Under the pieces are notes generated by a model. It worked only from the letters and a program-made list of their open reading frames with translations. It ran no database searches and was not told the origin of the DNA. A stretch of 64,000 nucleotides of DNA from Loripinus fragilis (Eukaryota > Mollusca > Bivalvia > Lucinida > Lucinidae), in contig OZ026522.1 in NCBI GenBank assembly GCA_964019695.1, positions 63,077,811-63,141,810 of the forward strand. The letters run 5' to 3'. The stretch's first letter is position 1. Every line of letters begins with the position of its first letter. A program made the position numbers and the translations under genes. Positions 49,301-61,300 of the stretch are shown piece after piece.

Positions 49301-52300
49301 AGCAGGCATGGCTGATAATGAGACACCATACCAGCAGGGACGGCTGATAGTGAGACACCATACCAGCAGATATTATTGCAGATAGAGAAGCACAACGCCA
49401 TCAGACAGCAGGCATGTTTGAACAGCACCGATGTTTGTGACAGTAACACTAGGCCAGCAGGCATATATGTTGCAGCTGCAGGGACATTACAACTCTCTGC
49501 ACGGTATGTATGTTGTATTGGTTATGTAGCATTATTGGCTGATAAAGTTCCACAGTCTTAGTTGGCATCTTAGTTGGCATGTCTGATGGAGGGGCATCGG
49601 TCAAGTAGCTTTTCTCTTTGATTCAAAAGGACCAGAAGGCATGTTTGATTGAATAGTACCAAGTCCGCAAGCATATTTGTTGAAGTTTCACTGAACAGTG
49701 GCCATGTAATGAAACCAGCTCATCATACTAAGCCAGCACACATGCCGTTTAATGAGACTCGGGGCCAGCAGTCATGAGTGATAGTTACATCGCACCAGCA
49801 AAAATGTATGTTACAATTGAACCCAACTAATAGGAATGCTGGGTACTGTTGCACTGGATCAGCTGGCATGTCTATTCAAGTTACACTAGTGTGCTTGTCT
49901 GTTCTACTTTCTCCTGACCAGCTTCCCAAGCATCATTGCCACAGGGTCAGCAGACATATTTACCATTACGTATGTTTGATTATGTGGCACTGGACCAGCA
50001 CACATGTCTGAAACCAAGCAGGTATGTCTGTAACAGCTTCACAAGACTAACAGACATGTTGCAGTACCCATGTTTTAACCGTTGCTTTGAACCAACAGGC
50101 ATGTTTGTTTCAGTTGCACCCGACCACCTGGCACCTCAGTTACAATTAAACTCGACCAGCATGCATGTCTGTTAGAGTTGCATCTACCAGCAGATATGTT
50201 TGAATCAGTTGCAACTGACTTACAAGCACATCTGTAGTTGTGTGGCTGACTCAGCAAGTATATATGTTACACTTGCCTCAGACCCGCAGTTATATCCCTA
50301 TGCTTGTACCCAACTATCGGGCTGGTAAGCACAATTGCACTGACCATCATTCATGTATTTTACAGTTGCACCTGACTAGCAGCCATGTCTTTATAAGATG
50401 CACACTATCAGTATGCATGTCTGTTACAATTTCATCTTATCAGGATCCATGTTTACTACATTTGCACCCGACCATCAGCCATGTCTGTAGCAATTGCATC
50501 AGGTCATTTCCCATGTCTTTAACAGTTGCATCTAACCAGCAGTCATATCTGTAAACTCGTACCTACAAGCATGCATGTCTTAAACACTTGCACCGGACCA
50601 GCATTCATATTTGTTATAGTAATATCCAACCATCTGTGCTGTCTGTTGCACTTGCAACAGACCAGAGAAGTAGTAATGGTTGTTACAATGGCACCGGGCA
50701 AGCAGGGCTGTACCAACCAGCAGTCAAGATGGTAATGAACATCTGCAGCATGCAGATACCTTACTCAGGGGTTGTTTTTGTGTTGATACACTTCACTCAA
50801 TATGTATTTTTTTTTATAAATTTTATCCATCCATCAAGCTGACTTTTTTCGCATATTGATTCAAAAAAGGTTTGTACTTTGATCAAATACTCTGCAACAA
50901 AGTTTTCAGTGATATCGTCCGTTCAGTATACCCTGTCATTTATCACTTCATTTTTTGAATAAATGTTTACCCAAAGTAGGAGTTTATATGAGAATAATAT
51001 GATGGTGGTATTATCAAATTCGGCCAAAAGTGCTCTGGAAAGTGAATGGTGCACAAATTGATGAATACGATTCCCAGAACAAAGACAAAAGCATTACCAT
51101 TATGAAAAATAAGAGTCGGATATTTTTCCGTGCAGTGTATCATAGCAAAAAACATGTGATTCCCCACCCTATTATTGCTGCCATTTTGGACGTCAACAAT
51201 AACATGCCAGTCCAATTTTTCAAATACAACCAAAAACTATCAGAAAATAGTTACTAACTGCGAATTTGATTCCAGGTTGAGTTTGCTTTAAATGGCGGCC
51301 ATCTTGGACACCATCTTTAATATTTCAACCTTGTGAATCAAACCTGTCAATGATTCACTTTAATTGTTTGTATTATTAGACCTCTAAACATTGATAAACA
51401 GTCAAAATTAAAATGCTTTATATGGAGTTTTTAGTCAGATAGGTCTTAGGAACCTAACTGACGGCCATCTTGGACGCCATCTTTAAAATTTCAACCTTCT
51501 TGTATTAGTTAGCCTCTAAACATCCATGAAAAGTCATGATTAAAGTGTTTTTATCGAGTATGTCGGTCATATAGGTCTTAGAAGCCTAACTGAAGGCCAT
51601 CTTGGACGCCATCTTTAATATTTCAACCTTCTGAATCAAAATAATGTTCCACTTTAATTGGTTGTAACATTTAGCCTCTGAAACATCCTTGAAAAGTCAG
51701 AATTAAAATGCTTTTGATCGAGTATGTTTGTCATATAGGTCTTTGGAGCCTAACTGGCGGCCATCTTGGACGCCATCTTGAATATTTCAAAACGCTCAAT
51801 GATGCCAGAGTGGCATCAGTTGGATTCATCAAGTATAATGCCTCAACAGCAAGAATCAACAAAGAAAAAAACTTTAAAATCAAGTTCAAGGTCATTCTGG
51901 TTTTCTACCGGACTAAGTTATCAACTGTGCCTTTAAATTTGGACGTTTGACAGTGAACGGTAAATTCGACTGCAGTCATGTTTGGCAGCGAAAGTGTTAA
52001 TTAGATCATAAGTAACATTTTGGTAAAAGGGTTTTGTTTGTAGTGTCGCTGTGTCGAAATTTAGGCTCCCGTGGGAATTTTTGGGTAAAAGGTTTTGCTA
52101 TCGATTTTCAACTAGAGAAATATATTCCAGTTAAGGAAAAGGATATTTCCAATTTTTTCATGCAGTATTAACGTCTCAGTGACGTCACAAAATGACGTAC
52201 CGTATTTTCACAAGAATCAAACAGCTTATATCTCCTAGTGCTGTAAACAACTAAATTAATCGCATTTTAATGTTGTTTATTTCGTTGAAGTGGTTAAAAA

Positions 52301-55300
52301 TGTCCATAGGAAGACCAAAATGAAAATTGATTCAACATGGACTTCAATTTTACGTCAAATTGACGTTGGTTTGATGTCAGTATGCAGAAAAAACATATTG
52401 TGTACAGATATATAACTATGGAAATATTGTGTGCGCCTTGGGGTTAAAATCAAATGTTAGTATAAATTTATGTTTCTAGCTAAGTTTTTTGAAACATGTT
52501 AGCTCTCTGGCGGCTGTGGCATTTGGCTGTTACAGCATGTTAACTACGTTACCCCTCAATTTTTTAAAACACAAATAATGTAAATAAGGTTGTTAAGGTA
52601 GTACTGGAATCTTCAAATTGGTGAAACACCCATGTAATATACAAGAACATTTCATTTCCTACAAATATTTATGTTTAAGTTATTAGGGCCCATTGTAGTG
52701 TCATATATGTTTCATTTAAACTACCCCGCCCACCTGTAAAAGCATTGAAATGTTTTTAATAGTTTCATTTAATTAGCTTCTATTTTAGCATTCATGTTTT
52801 AAATATATGTTCCAAAAGACATTTAATGTGCCATTTTCTAACTGCAGGCAACTTTCTTTTATCACAAAAACTTTATGAGTTATATACTGTTTAATATGAT
52901 AACCCCGAAAAGCATGTCAAATAAGGTAAGAATACTTTCATTCTAAAATGGTCTGTAATGCTACATGAAAACCTTTAAACACCTTATATGAGCTTTATAT
53001 TGAAATTCAATTGTAAAATGCTGTGCCCAATATCGTTTATGGTGTTAACCATCTTTTTTTGTTATTTGTGTGGCAATATGTAACGTATATTACAGCTTTC
53101 AAGACTGTAGATGACTTGCTTAACTCCTTTTATTATTTTTACGTCATTTGGTAATTGATATCATTTAAAAAAGATAGTAAGTATAAATAGGAAATACCAC
53201 AATCACACATTGCAGACCAACCCATGCTACCCTGAGGAAGAGCCACAGAACACTAACAACCACAATATATCAGGAACACAATTAAAACAAAGCAACCAAC
53301 TCTGTTTTCCTTATCAATGTGATTGCACACTAGAAGGGAATAAAGTTCTGACAACAAAAGAAGGACCAAACACAAAACCCCCACAAACAATGGGAGCAAC
53401 AATAAGCAATGAATCAACAACAACAGAACCACCACCCTAGAATGGATAGCTGCCTAAGCCACTGCAGCAGGGGGGGGGGGCTTAAATGCATTTTACTTGT
53501 ACCAAATCTTTGTCCTAGATTATGTAGTTGTTAAAGCACAAAAATTGTTTGGCTGGCATGGAAAAACGCATGGTTTTGTTATGGTTACCCCGGTTCCTGT
53601 TTGTTGGAAAAAAGTATTTATCAATTCGTCCATGCAACATTTGCTAAATATTATATCTTTTAACTTTTTATATCTCCTTATCAATGTGATTGCAACACTA
53701 GAAGGGAATAAAGTTCTGACAACAAAACAAGGACCAAACACAAAACCCCCACAAACAATGGGAGCAACAATAAGCAATGAATCAACAACAACAGAACCAC
53801 CACCCTAGAATGGAATGCTGCCTAAGCCACTGCAGCAGGGGGGGGGGGGGCTTAAATGCATTTTACATGTACCAAATCTTTGTCCTAGATTATGTTGTTG
53901 TTAAAGCACAAAAAATGTTTGGCTGGCATGGAAAAACGCATGGTTTTGTTATGGTTACCCCGGTTCCTGTTTGTTGGAAAAAAGTATTTATCAATTCGTC
54001 CATGCAACATTTGCTAAATATTATATCTTTTAACTTTTTATATCTACAAAAAAAGTTTTGCCAAAAGTATAGATTTTAAAACTAATAAGCAAAAAAAATG
54101 ATAGCTCTCAAGACCAATACCTAGAAGGATGCATTCACTGGAGAAATCTAAGTTTAATTGAAATCTTTCCAATCAGTAAAAGCAATCACTTTTTGTAACT
54201 GTTTACAGATGTTCAAATTATGGGTACACATATTCAGCTACGTAGGATAATACAGGCTAGATTCCATGTATCCAGGTTTATTTAGGTTCAATTACCATAA
54301 AATAGTTACCCTTCTAATTACTAAATCTTTTGAACGAGGTATGCATTATAACTGCCTATAATCAGTTATTGTTTAAAGAGACTGTCACCAAATCAATTAG
54401 TATCCTGGTATCTAGTTGCGTGTGCAGATGATGAGGCATTATTTTAGCTTTTAAATTAATTTAAGTCTATATTCAACATAGCTTTCGTTGTTCAATATAC
54501 GAAACTGTTAATCGCATCAACTTAGTACTTCTGATCACTTGTTCAACTTATAATGGGAAAATCGGTTATAGTGGTGAGTTTTACTCAATGGCAATGCTCA
54601 CATTAGATATGACCATATTCAAGGAAACTAAATAAAGGTCAATTGTGACTTCAATGCCAATTTAAATACAGATTTTATCAGCCAAAATTATGTCCGACCA
54701 AATATGACCAGGTGACATTAAAGCTATTGTAGAATAGATTTTACAATGTTATTTTAGAATTCTGGATAGAAAAGTAAAACATTTAATAAGCAAGTGCAGT
54801 TATAAGATCTGACTTAGTTTAAGGAATACATGCTAATATACCTGAACAGACTGACTTTGACAAAATATCACAGGAACATTGTAAACATGGTAAATGGAAC
54901 AATAAAGAGTTATTTGTGTATTAAACATTTGAATAAGTTGTTAACTCGCCAGGATATAGATTAAAAGAAGCACGCAAAAATGTTAACTGTTCTAGCTAAT
55001 ATCAGTATTAAGAGGACACTCTACTCAGTATCAACACTGTCGAAAATGATAGACTCACTTGCAAAGTACCAACATCTAATGGGCTTAATCCTTTTAGTTA
55101 TTCTTTTCGTAACTAAATACTGTTTATCTATTTTGTTTGATTTGAAATATGCAAAGAAGTAATTAGAATTTTTGTACAATCGTAATGTTCACTTTTGATT
55201 GGCTTAATATCAAAATGATATTATCTGAAATGAAATTTAACTTCAAGACTAAATTTAATTTATAGAATAATGCAGAACAAATTAACCAATACTTTATTTT

Positions 55301-58300
55301 GGTTCATTAATATAGCAATGGTTACAATATATATGTTATACTAACAATGCCATGGAGCTTTTCTGGGTTATAAACCCTTTCCTTTCCAATGTATGACTAT
55401 CATGAACCATTAGAACAAATGCTGTCTGCTTCAATGCTTCACAAAATTTTAGAACCAGACAGAATAGGAGATAAATGTTATATGCTCCTTAAAACTCTTT
55501 TGTTATGCATTTTACCAACATAAATGCTATTCTTACCTCACCAAACTAGACGTCTTTCAGATATAATGCAATTATAATCATAGGAAAAGCTTGGCGTATG
55601 AGGGGAAATTGTCGTTAAGTTTCCAAAACACTTCAGTTTATTTTTTCAAAAAACAAGGAAAAATGCCTCGATTTTGATCTACGTCTGAATTAACTTACAA
55701 TTGTAACGATTGCTGAGGTCAGTTTTTGTCTTTATCAATATAGTTGGTGTAATAAATAGTTGGCTTACAAAATGTCCGATAGATCTTACTTACTTAAAGC
55801 TACTTCATGCTTAATAGTATTGTGTCATCTAATTTGAGGTGTAGTCACTAACGAAAAGCGTCGTTTTTTAAAATATCATTTCACAATACACAAGTGTCAG
55901 TGAGATAAACGATATTACGAGGGATGATCCTAAAGTTCTGATCCTGGTGTGATATCTCTGTAACCAGAAATGCAACATGCCTGAAAATTTTACCAAATAA
56001 TAATATATTCTTTATCTATACACCGCTTTGACAAGTTTTATGTAACTTGAAGGAGCGGCCAGAATACTACCCCAAAACAGCCATACCCTAAATGCACTGA
56101 CCTATCAGGCAGACTGTGCATAAAAGAGACCTCACAATTTAAACAGGAGCAGTCTCAGCAACTCATATTTATGGCTGCACAATGTTCATACAGAAGTCAA
56201 TATGTCTTGTATATTTTGTGTAGTTTCTATATGATCTCGGTTTCCTAGGCCCTTAAATGTATGGCTATGCAACTGTCAGCTATAATCAAATTTTGGACCA
56301 CTTGAAATTTTGACCGGCCCATACTTCAGTAAAACAGCTGCTTAAAAGGTAAAAAATATTTTAGGCAATCTTAGATGAGCTGACTTATGTCTGAAGCAAT
56401 TATGAATAGTCCTTATCGTCGGAGACTGATAGTAGCCCACATTAGAAAATTAAAACGAGTCCACAAATAAGGCCAATATTTTGAGGTACACAAATTTGCA
56501 TGTGTATATCTAAAAACAAAACCCAATCAATTGTCGAAATGTGCACTTTATCGTAAAATGATGCAATATGGAATTAAATTGAGCACAGAACATCGGTCTG
56601 AAACCAATATCAATTTTAAAAAAATCTTATTTAAAATCACCCATTTTTTAAATAAAAATTAAAGGTTTTACAATATTCCAGTTAAGATTAAGATATTTCG
56701 TTATCAAAACAATACTGGTCTTAAATATTTTGCCGATATTAAGTTTGGCATGTTCGTAATCCAAATCAATAGAAAAAAGAAGAATGTTCTCGGAAATGTA
56801 AATTCTGCAATGTACTCAAAATGACGTAGTTGTCAATTTCAATGACGTCATAAGAATTGCGCACTGTGCTTTAAACATTGAATCGACACAACCTGTCGCC
56901 ATTCTCACGTTTGAATTGACTTTATAAGTAACAACAACTAAAAAAACATTGCAGTTTTACTTTGTAGTTTTAAAGATGCGGGGCTTGAAATATTCAGGTT
57001 CAAATTCTATTATAATTCTCTAACATGAAAACAGGCCAGTGGTATGGAGTGGACCATATATATTGTGCTGTAATTATTTAACGAAACAGTACAGCGAAAA
57101 AATCATTATGAAGGTCAACGCTTGTTCGTTTAAATGATGCATGGTATGCCTCTCAAAAATGTCTCTGGACAAAGCTACAAGGCAACGATCAGAACTTTTG
57201 GATTATCCCTCGTATTTATGCATTAAAGAAACATCAATGGATCGTAAAATAAATAAGCAGCTTCTAAAATGCTGTATATATATTCGATAAAAAACATGGA
57301 CTTGGGATGACGTTTAATGTGATTTAGGCTCACATTTCTTCGCATTATCATCAATGCTTTGTTGATATTTCTGTCAATGGCAATTACTGGCAGTTAAATG
57401 ACAGTGAAAAAAACACTAGCAGTGTTAACTCATAAATCACTTTTTGCTTTAACATAATGCATTTAAAAGAAAGTAAAGTAAATAATAGGAATAACAGGTC
57501 TTTCATTTGATAAAATCATATTGCTAGTCATTTGAATACAATTAAAAGATTTTATTGTCACGTACGAATAAGGAACAATTTGATAGGAGTTCCTATTATT
57601 TCAGGGTAACGAAGTAACGCTGTAACCGCTATATAGTTAAATACATTATTGTTTGGCTTATATATTTTAGTTTGTGTACAAAACTCCCTCTCAGAGGTAT
57701 TTTGGCAGCCCATTGTCTAGTGATAGTACTAGATTAAGTAGTAATACATTTAAAGTAAATAACATATATAACTGTAATATCAAAGAAGTGCATTGTTTAA
57801 ACCCATACTGGTTGTTTGCTACTTTTTGATAAATGCTTTTAAGGCAATCAGCATGTCGATAAATAAGAATTAGATATAACTTGATATTTGCACAATAGGA
57901 TTCGAAATTACAATAGTGTAACGTAGTTAACATGGCTGTTACAGGTCAGAGAGCTAACATGTGTTATTTTGTATCTTATAAAATGTAGTTTCAGAAAGGC
58001 ATAGCGTACAATATTCCAGCAGTGGGAGATGAGGTCTATTAGCATATTGTGATCTAATGTCATTTAAGCTTTCACTATAACAGACTTTTCATTTTGATAC
58101 TGACGTCATTTTTTTCCTTTACTGCCATCATTTTGAAGTTAAATCAACCTCTTTAAAATTCTAAGTCAGAGTCTATGCTACAAGTACAATATATCGCCAG
58201 TTATATTACTACAGCTGATCAAACAGTACATGTTTACGCCAGTACTCAATTTTCAAGCCCTAAATAAGCCAAAAAAGAGTACATCATTTTATGACGTCAC

Positions 58301-61300
58301 AATGACGTTAAAACGGCAAGAAAAAATTGGAAACATCTTTTTTCTTAAACAGGATATATTTTTCTACAAGAAAATGTATGTTTGACACTTTTACCCAAAA
58401 ATTCCCACGATATTACACAGCGGCCTACACTATTGGGGATTTGTTGAAATTTTAATTTTCTTAATTCTAACTCACGTGGTTTCACTTTTGAAAGAGGGAC
58501 ACATTATGCAACCTCACCATACATATGACATCGTTTGTGATCATGTATGATGTCATGTGCAATCATGTATAACGTCATAGTGCAAAACAATCTGTTTATG
58601 CTTAAAAATTGCATATAATAAATGATATGCAGTTGTTAAGCAATTCTCAATGTCTTCTCACACTATTGATTGTCAGGCTATGCAGTGATTAAGTAGCTCT
58701 TAGTGTTTTCCCAATGTCTTCTTACACCTATGCAGTGATTAAGCAGTTCTTAGTGTCATCTCAATGTCTTCTTACACATATGTAGTGATTTACTAATTCT
58801 TATTGTCTTTTCAATGTCTTCTTACCCTGTTGCAGTGATTTAGCAATTCTTAGTGCCTTCTCAATGTCATCTTACACCTATGCAGTGATTAAGCAGTTCT
58901 TAGTGCCTTCTCAATGTCATCTTACACCTATGCAGTGATAAAGCAGTTCTTAGTGTCTTCTCAATGTCTTTTTACACCTGTGCAGTGATTAAGTAGCTCT
59001 TAGTGTTTCCCAATGTCTTCTTACACCTATGCAGTGATAAAGTAGTTCTTGGTGTCATCTCAATGTCTTCCCATACTGTTGATTGTTGGGCTATGCAGTG
59101 ATTTTGCACGTCTTAATGTCTTCTCAATCTTATTACATATATGTAATGATTAAGCAGTTCTTAGTGTGTTTCAATTATCCATACACATATGCAAATGATT
59201 CTTAGTGTCTTCTCAATTTCTTCAGTAATTGTCAACCGTTCTTCTTAAATCAGAGGTAAGGAAAGAGTAGACTCTATGAAAGTATGAGGATGGACCACAT
59301 TTCAAGCTCAATGCCACCCTATCACAGTCTATAGAAGTCAAATTGTTAATCAGTTTTCCTATAGATTATCCTATGTTGACTAACTATTAGACTTTGAACC
59401 AAAATAGACACTGTTTGTTCCTTATATATACTGTAGATTCAGAAAAGGAGCTGCAACATGTGTGATTTCCAACAATGTGGCATTTTAACAATTGTAGACT
59501 CAGACAAGCCTGTGCAGCCTCCTTTTAAGCTTAGAAACTTCAAATGCAGTTCAGCTTGTAGCTTTACAGTCATAGAATTTTCAAACGACTAACAAAGGCT
59601 CTGACCAGACTGCGCGTATGCACAGGCTGGTCTGAGCCTTTGCTGGTGGCACATACTACATTATTTGAAAGCTCATGTCGCAGCTCAGATTTTCGGAGCA
59701 TTATATTTTGGGAATCTATGAGGTTGAGAAGTTTTGATAAAATAAAACCCTTGAGAAATGGAGAAATCCCTCTGTCTTCTACTTTTGAATGTTAGTTATC
59801 CTCCAGTTGCGAATTCTTAACATAGCTAATATTTATTTTAACGCTATTCACTAAAAGAAAATTCTCAATTAATTTTCTTAGTGTACAGTATTTGATCTGA
59901 ATATATGCGTATCCACATTATGTACTCTCTAATTTGTTTGAATACAGGAAGGTATTCAACTATAGGCTGCATAGCGCAAAGTTTGCATTGTACGAGGGTT
60001 GTTCAAATATGAATGCAAGTGGCTTCATAACTTTCTTCACATATATGCTACGACAAAATGATAATCGTTTCTATAAAGGACTATATGTCACCTTTAAAGT
60101 GACACCAGACCTAAGGAAAAATACAGTATACTTATCGAGTTATAGCCCTTTGAATGAGGGTCACGTGTGTATACTAACTAACTCAATGCTTTGAACATTT
60201 ACTATGATAGAGACGAGCGTATAGTTCTTCGACGAACAGGTGAAATTTCTTGAAATTTTTAAGGAAGTATCCCCATATTCTTACATAATTATTCTGTGAA
60301 AGTTGCGAAAATCTGACATGCTTTTGTTAAATTACAACGAATCGTTTTCGCTAAAGTCTCTTTATGTTTGCAAATAAATGGTAAACAAAACATCACCTTT
60401 CAGTTTTCAGTTAAACTTATCTATAACAAAATGCACGAAGCAACATTTAAACTAGTTTTAACTCAAAGACAATAGGCTGATCGCTCATACTGAGTTATTG
60501 CTACAACTTATTAATGGATAGTGGGTAATTTTTAAACGCTGAAAAGCATTTTTATTAAGTCAAAAATGCCTTAAGTGAAAGGGGTTATAGAATTCATACT
60601 TAGTTTTTTGTCATTACAGTGCGGCTTTATTCTAAATTTAAACGTAAACTTTTAGTTTGACCACTATAGGCGTTATTTACAATAAAATTACTCATCTGGT
60701 CTTGAGGACTGGACAGATTGAACATATTTTAATTAATGTAAACACGTCATTAATAAGCAGAAAAATGCTTGAAAAATCAAATAAAATGGGACAACTCTGT
60801 AAAAAGAGGACGGATTATTTTGAAAACTTCCTTATGGCATATTTAGCATGTTTTCAACAAAACGCAAAGAAAACGACACAGCAATGTTTATTATTCTATC
60901 AGCAGTAGATAACTCAAAATGACGTTTATCATAAAATTAATGACGTCACAAACGTGCCTGTTTACTCGAGATTCAAGCAGGATTATATAATTTTTCTCCT
61001 GCAAGCAACTTTTGGATTGTTACTCAACTTGCATTTAAAATTTGGTGTCATTTTGTCTTAAACTTACAAAGATATGACGCTATATCGCAGATGTACCAAA
61101 ACGTGCATTGCAATTTGCTTCAAAAAAACTTCAGTATACAGGAATGGCCTTTATATAAGGGTCTGTAACTCGAGAAATATAGTGAGTGTTTTTTTATGTT
61201 TGGTGCCATTTTAAAGGCTACAAATAGTTCTTTCCAGAAAGGTATGACATTTTGTCGTAGCGTATATGTGAAGAAAGTTATGAAGCTACTTGCATTCATA

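Larger units (their letters stand above)
47725..51996. mobile_element. piggyBac-like non-autonomous element, 4.27 kb, with TTAA target duplication
   Basis: Termini CACTTTCGCTGCCAAG and TTTGGCAGCGAAAGTG are near-perfect inverted repeats flanked by TTAA (47721-47724, 51997-52000), the hallmark of piggyBac insertion. Inverted similarity resumes further in: ttagtccggcagaatt / accggactaag; gatgccactctggcatcatt / aatgatgccagagtggcatc; aagatggcgtccaagatgg / ccatcttggacgccatctt. No transposase is visible. The centre is a minisatellite (48830-50740) and four tandem units (about 51295-51800). Confidence 0.8.
52041..58432 (-). mobile_element. Element L, copy 2 (inverted relative to copy 1)
   Basis: Reads as the reverse of 10126-16112: left tagtgtcgctgtgtcgaaat, right cagcggcctacactat. 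It is colinear with copy 1 throughout (for example 52500-52570 with 15590-15665; 57540-57720 with 10910-11110). It differs by lacking repeat G, by a 377-bp tandem duplication (53309-54052) and by a mariner-type insertion (55916-57214). No ORF above about 105 codons is seen. It starts 41 bp from the TTAA of the piggyBac-like element. Confidence 0.8.

Noticed and set aside
48830..50740. Regularly spaced repeats resembling a CRISPR array
   Set aside because: Units are degenerate, have no invariant repeat/spacer division, and the window is eukaryotic. It is a minisatellite.
58626..59220. Array-like ~52-bp repeats considered as CRISPR
   Set aside because: Whole units repeat without unique spacers; tandem minisatellite.
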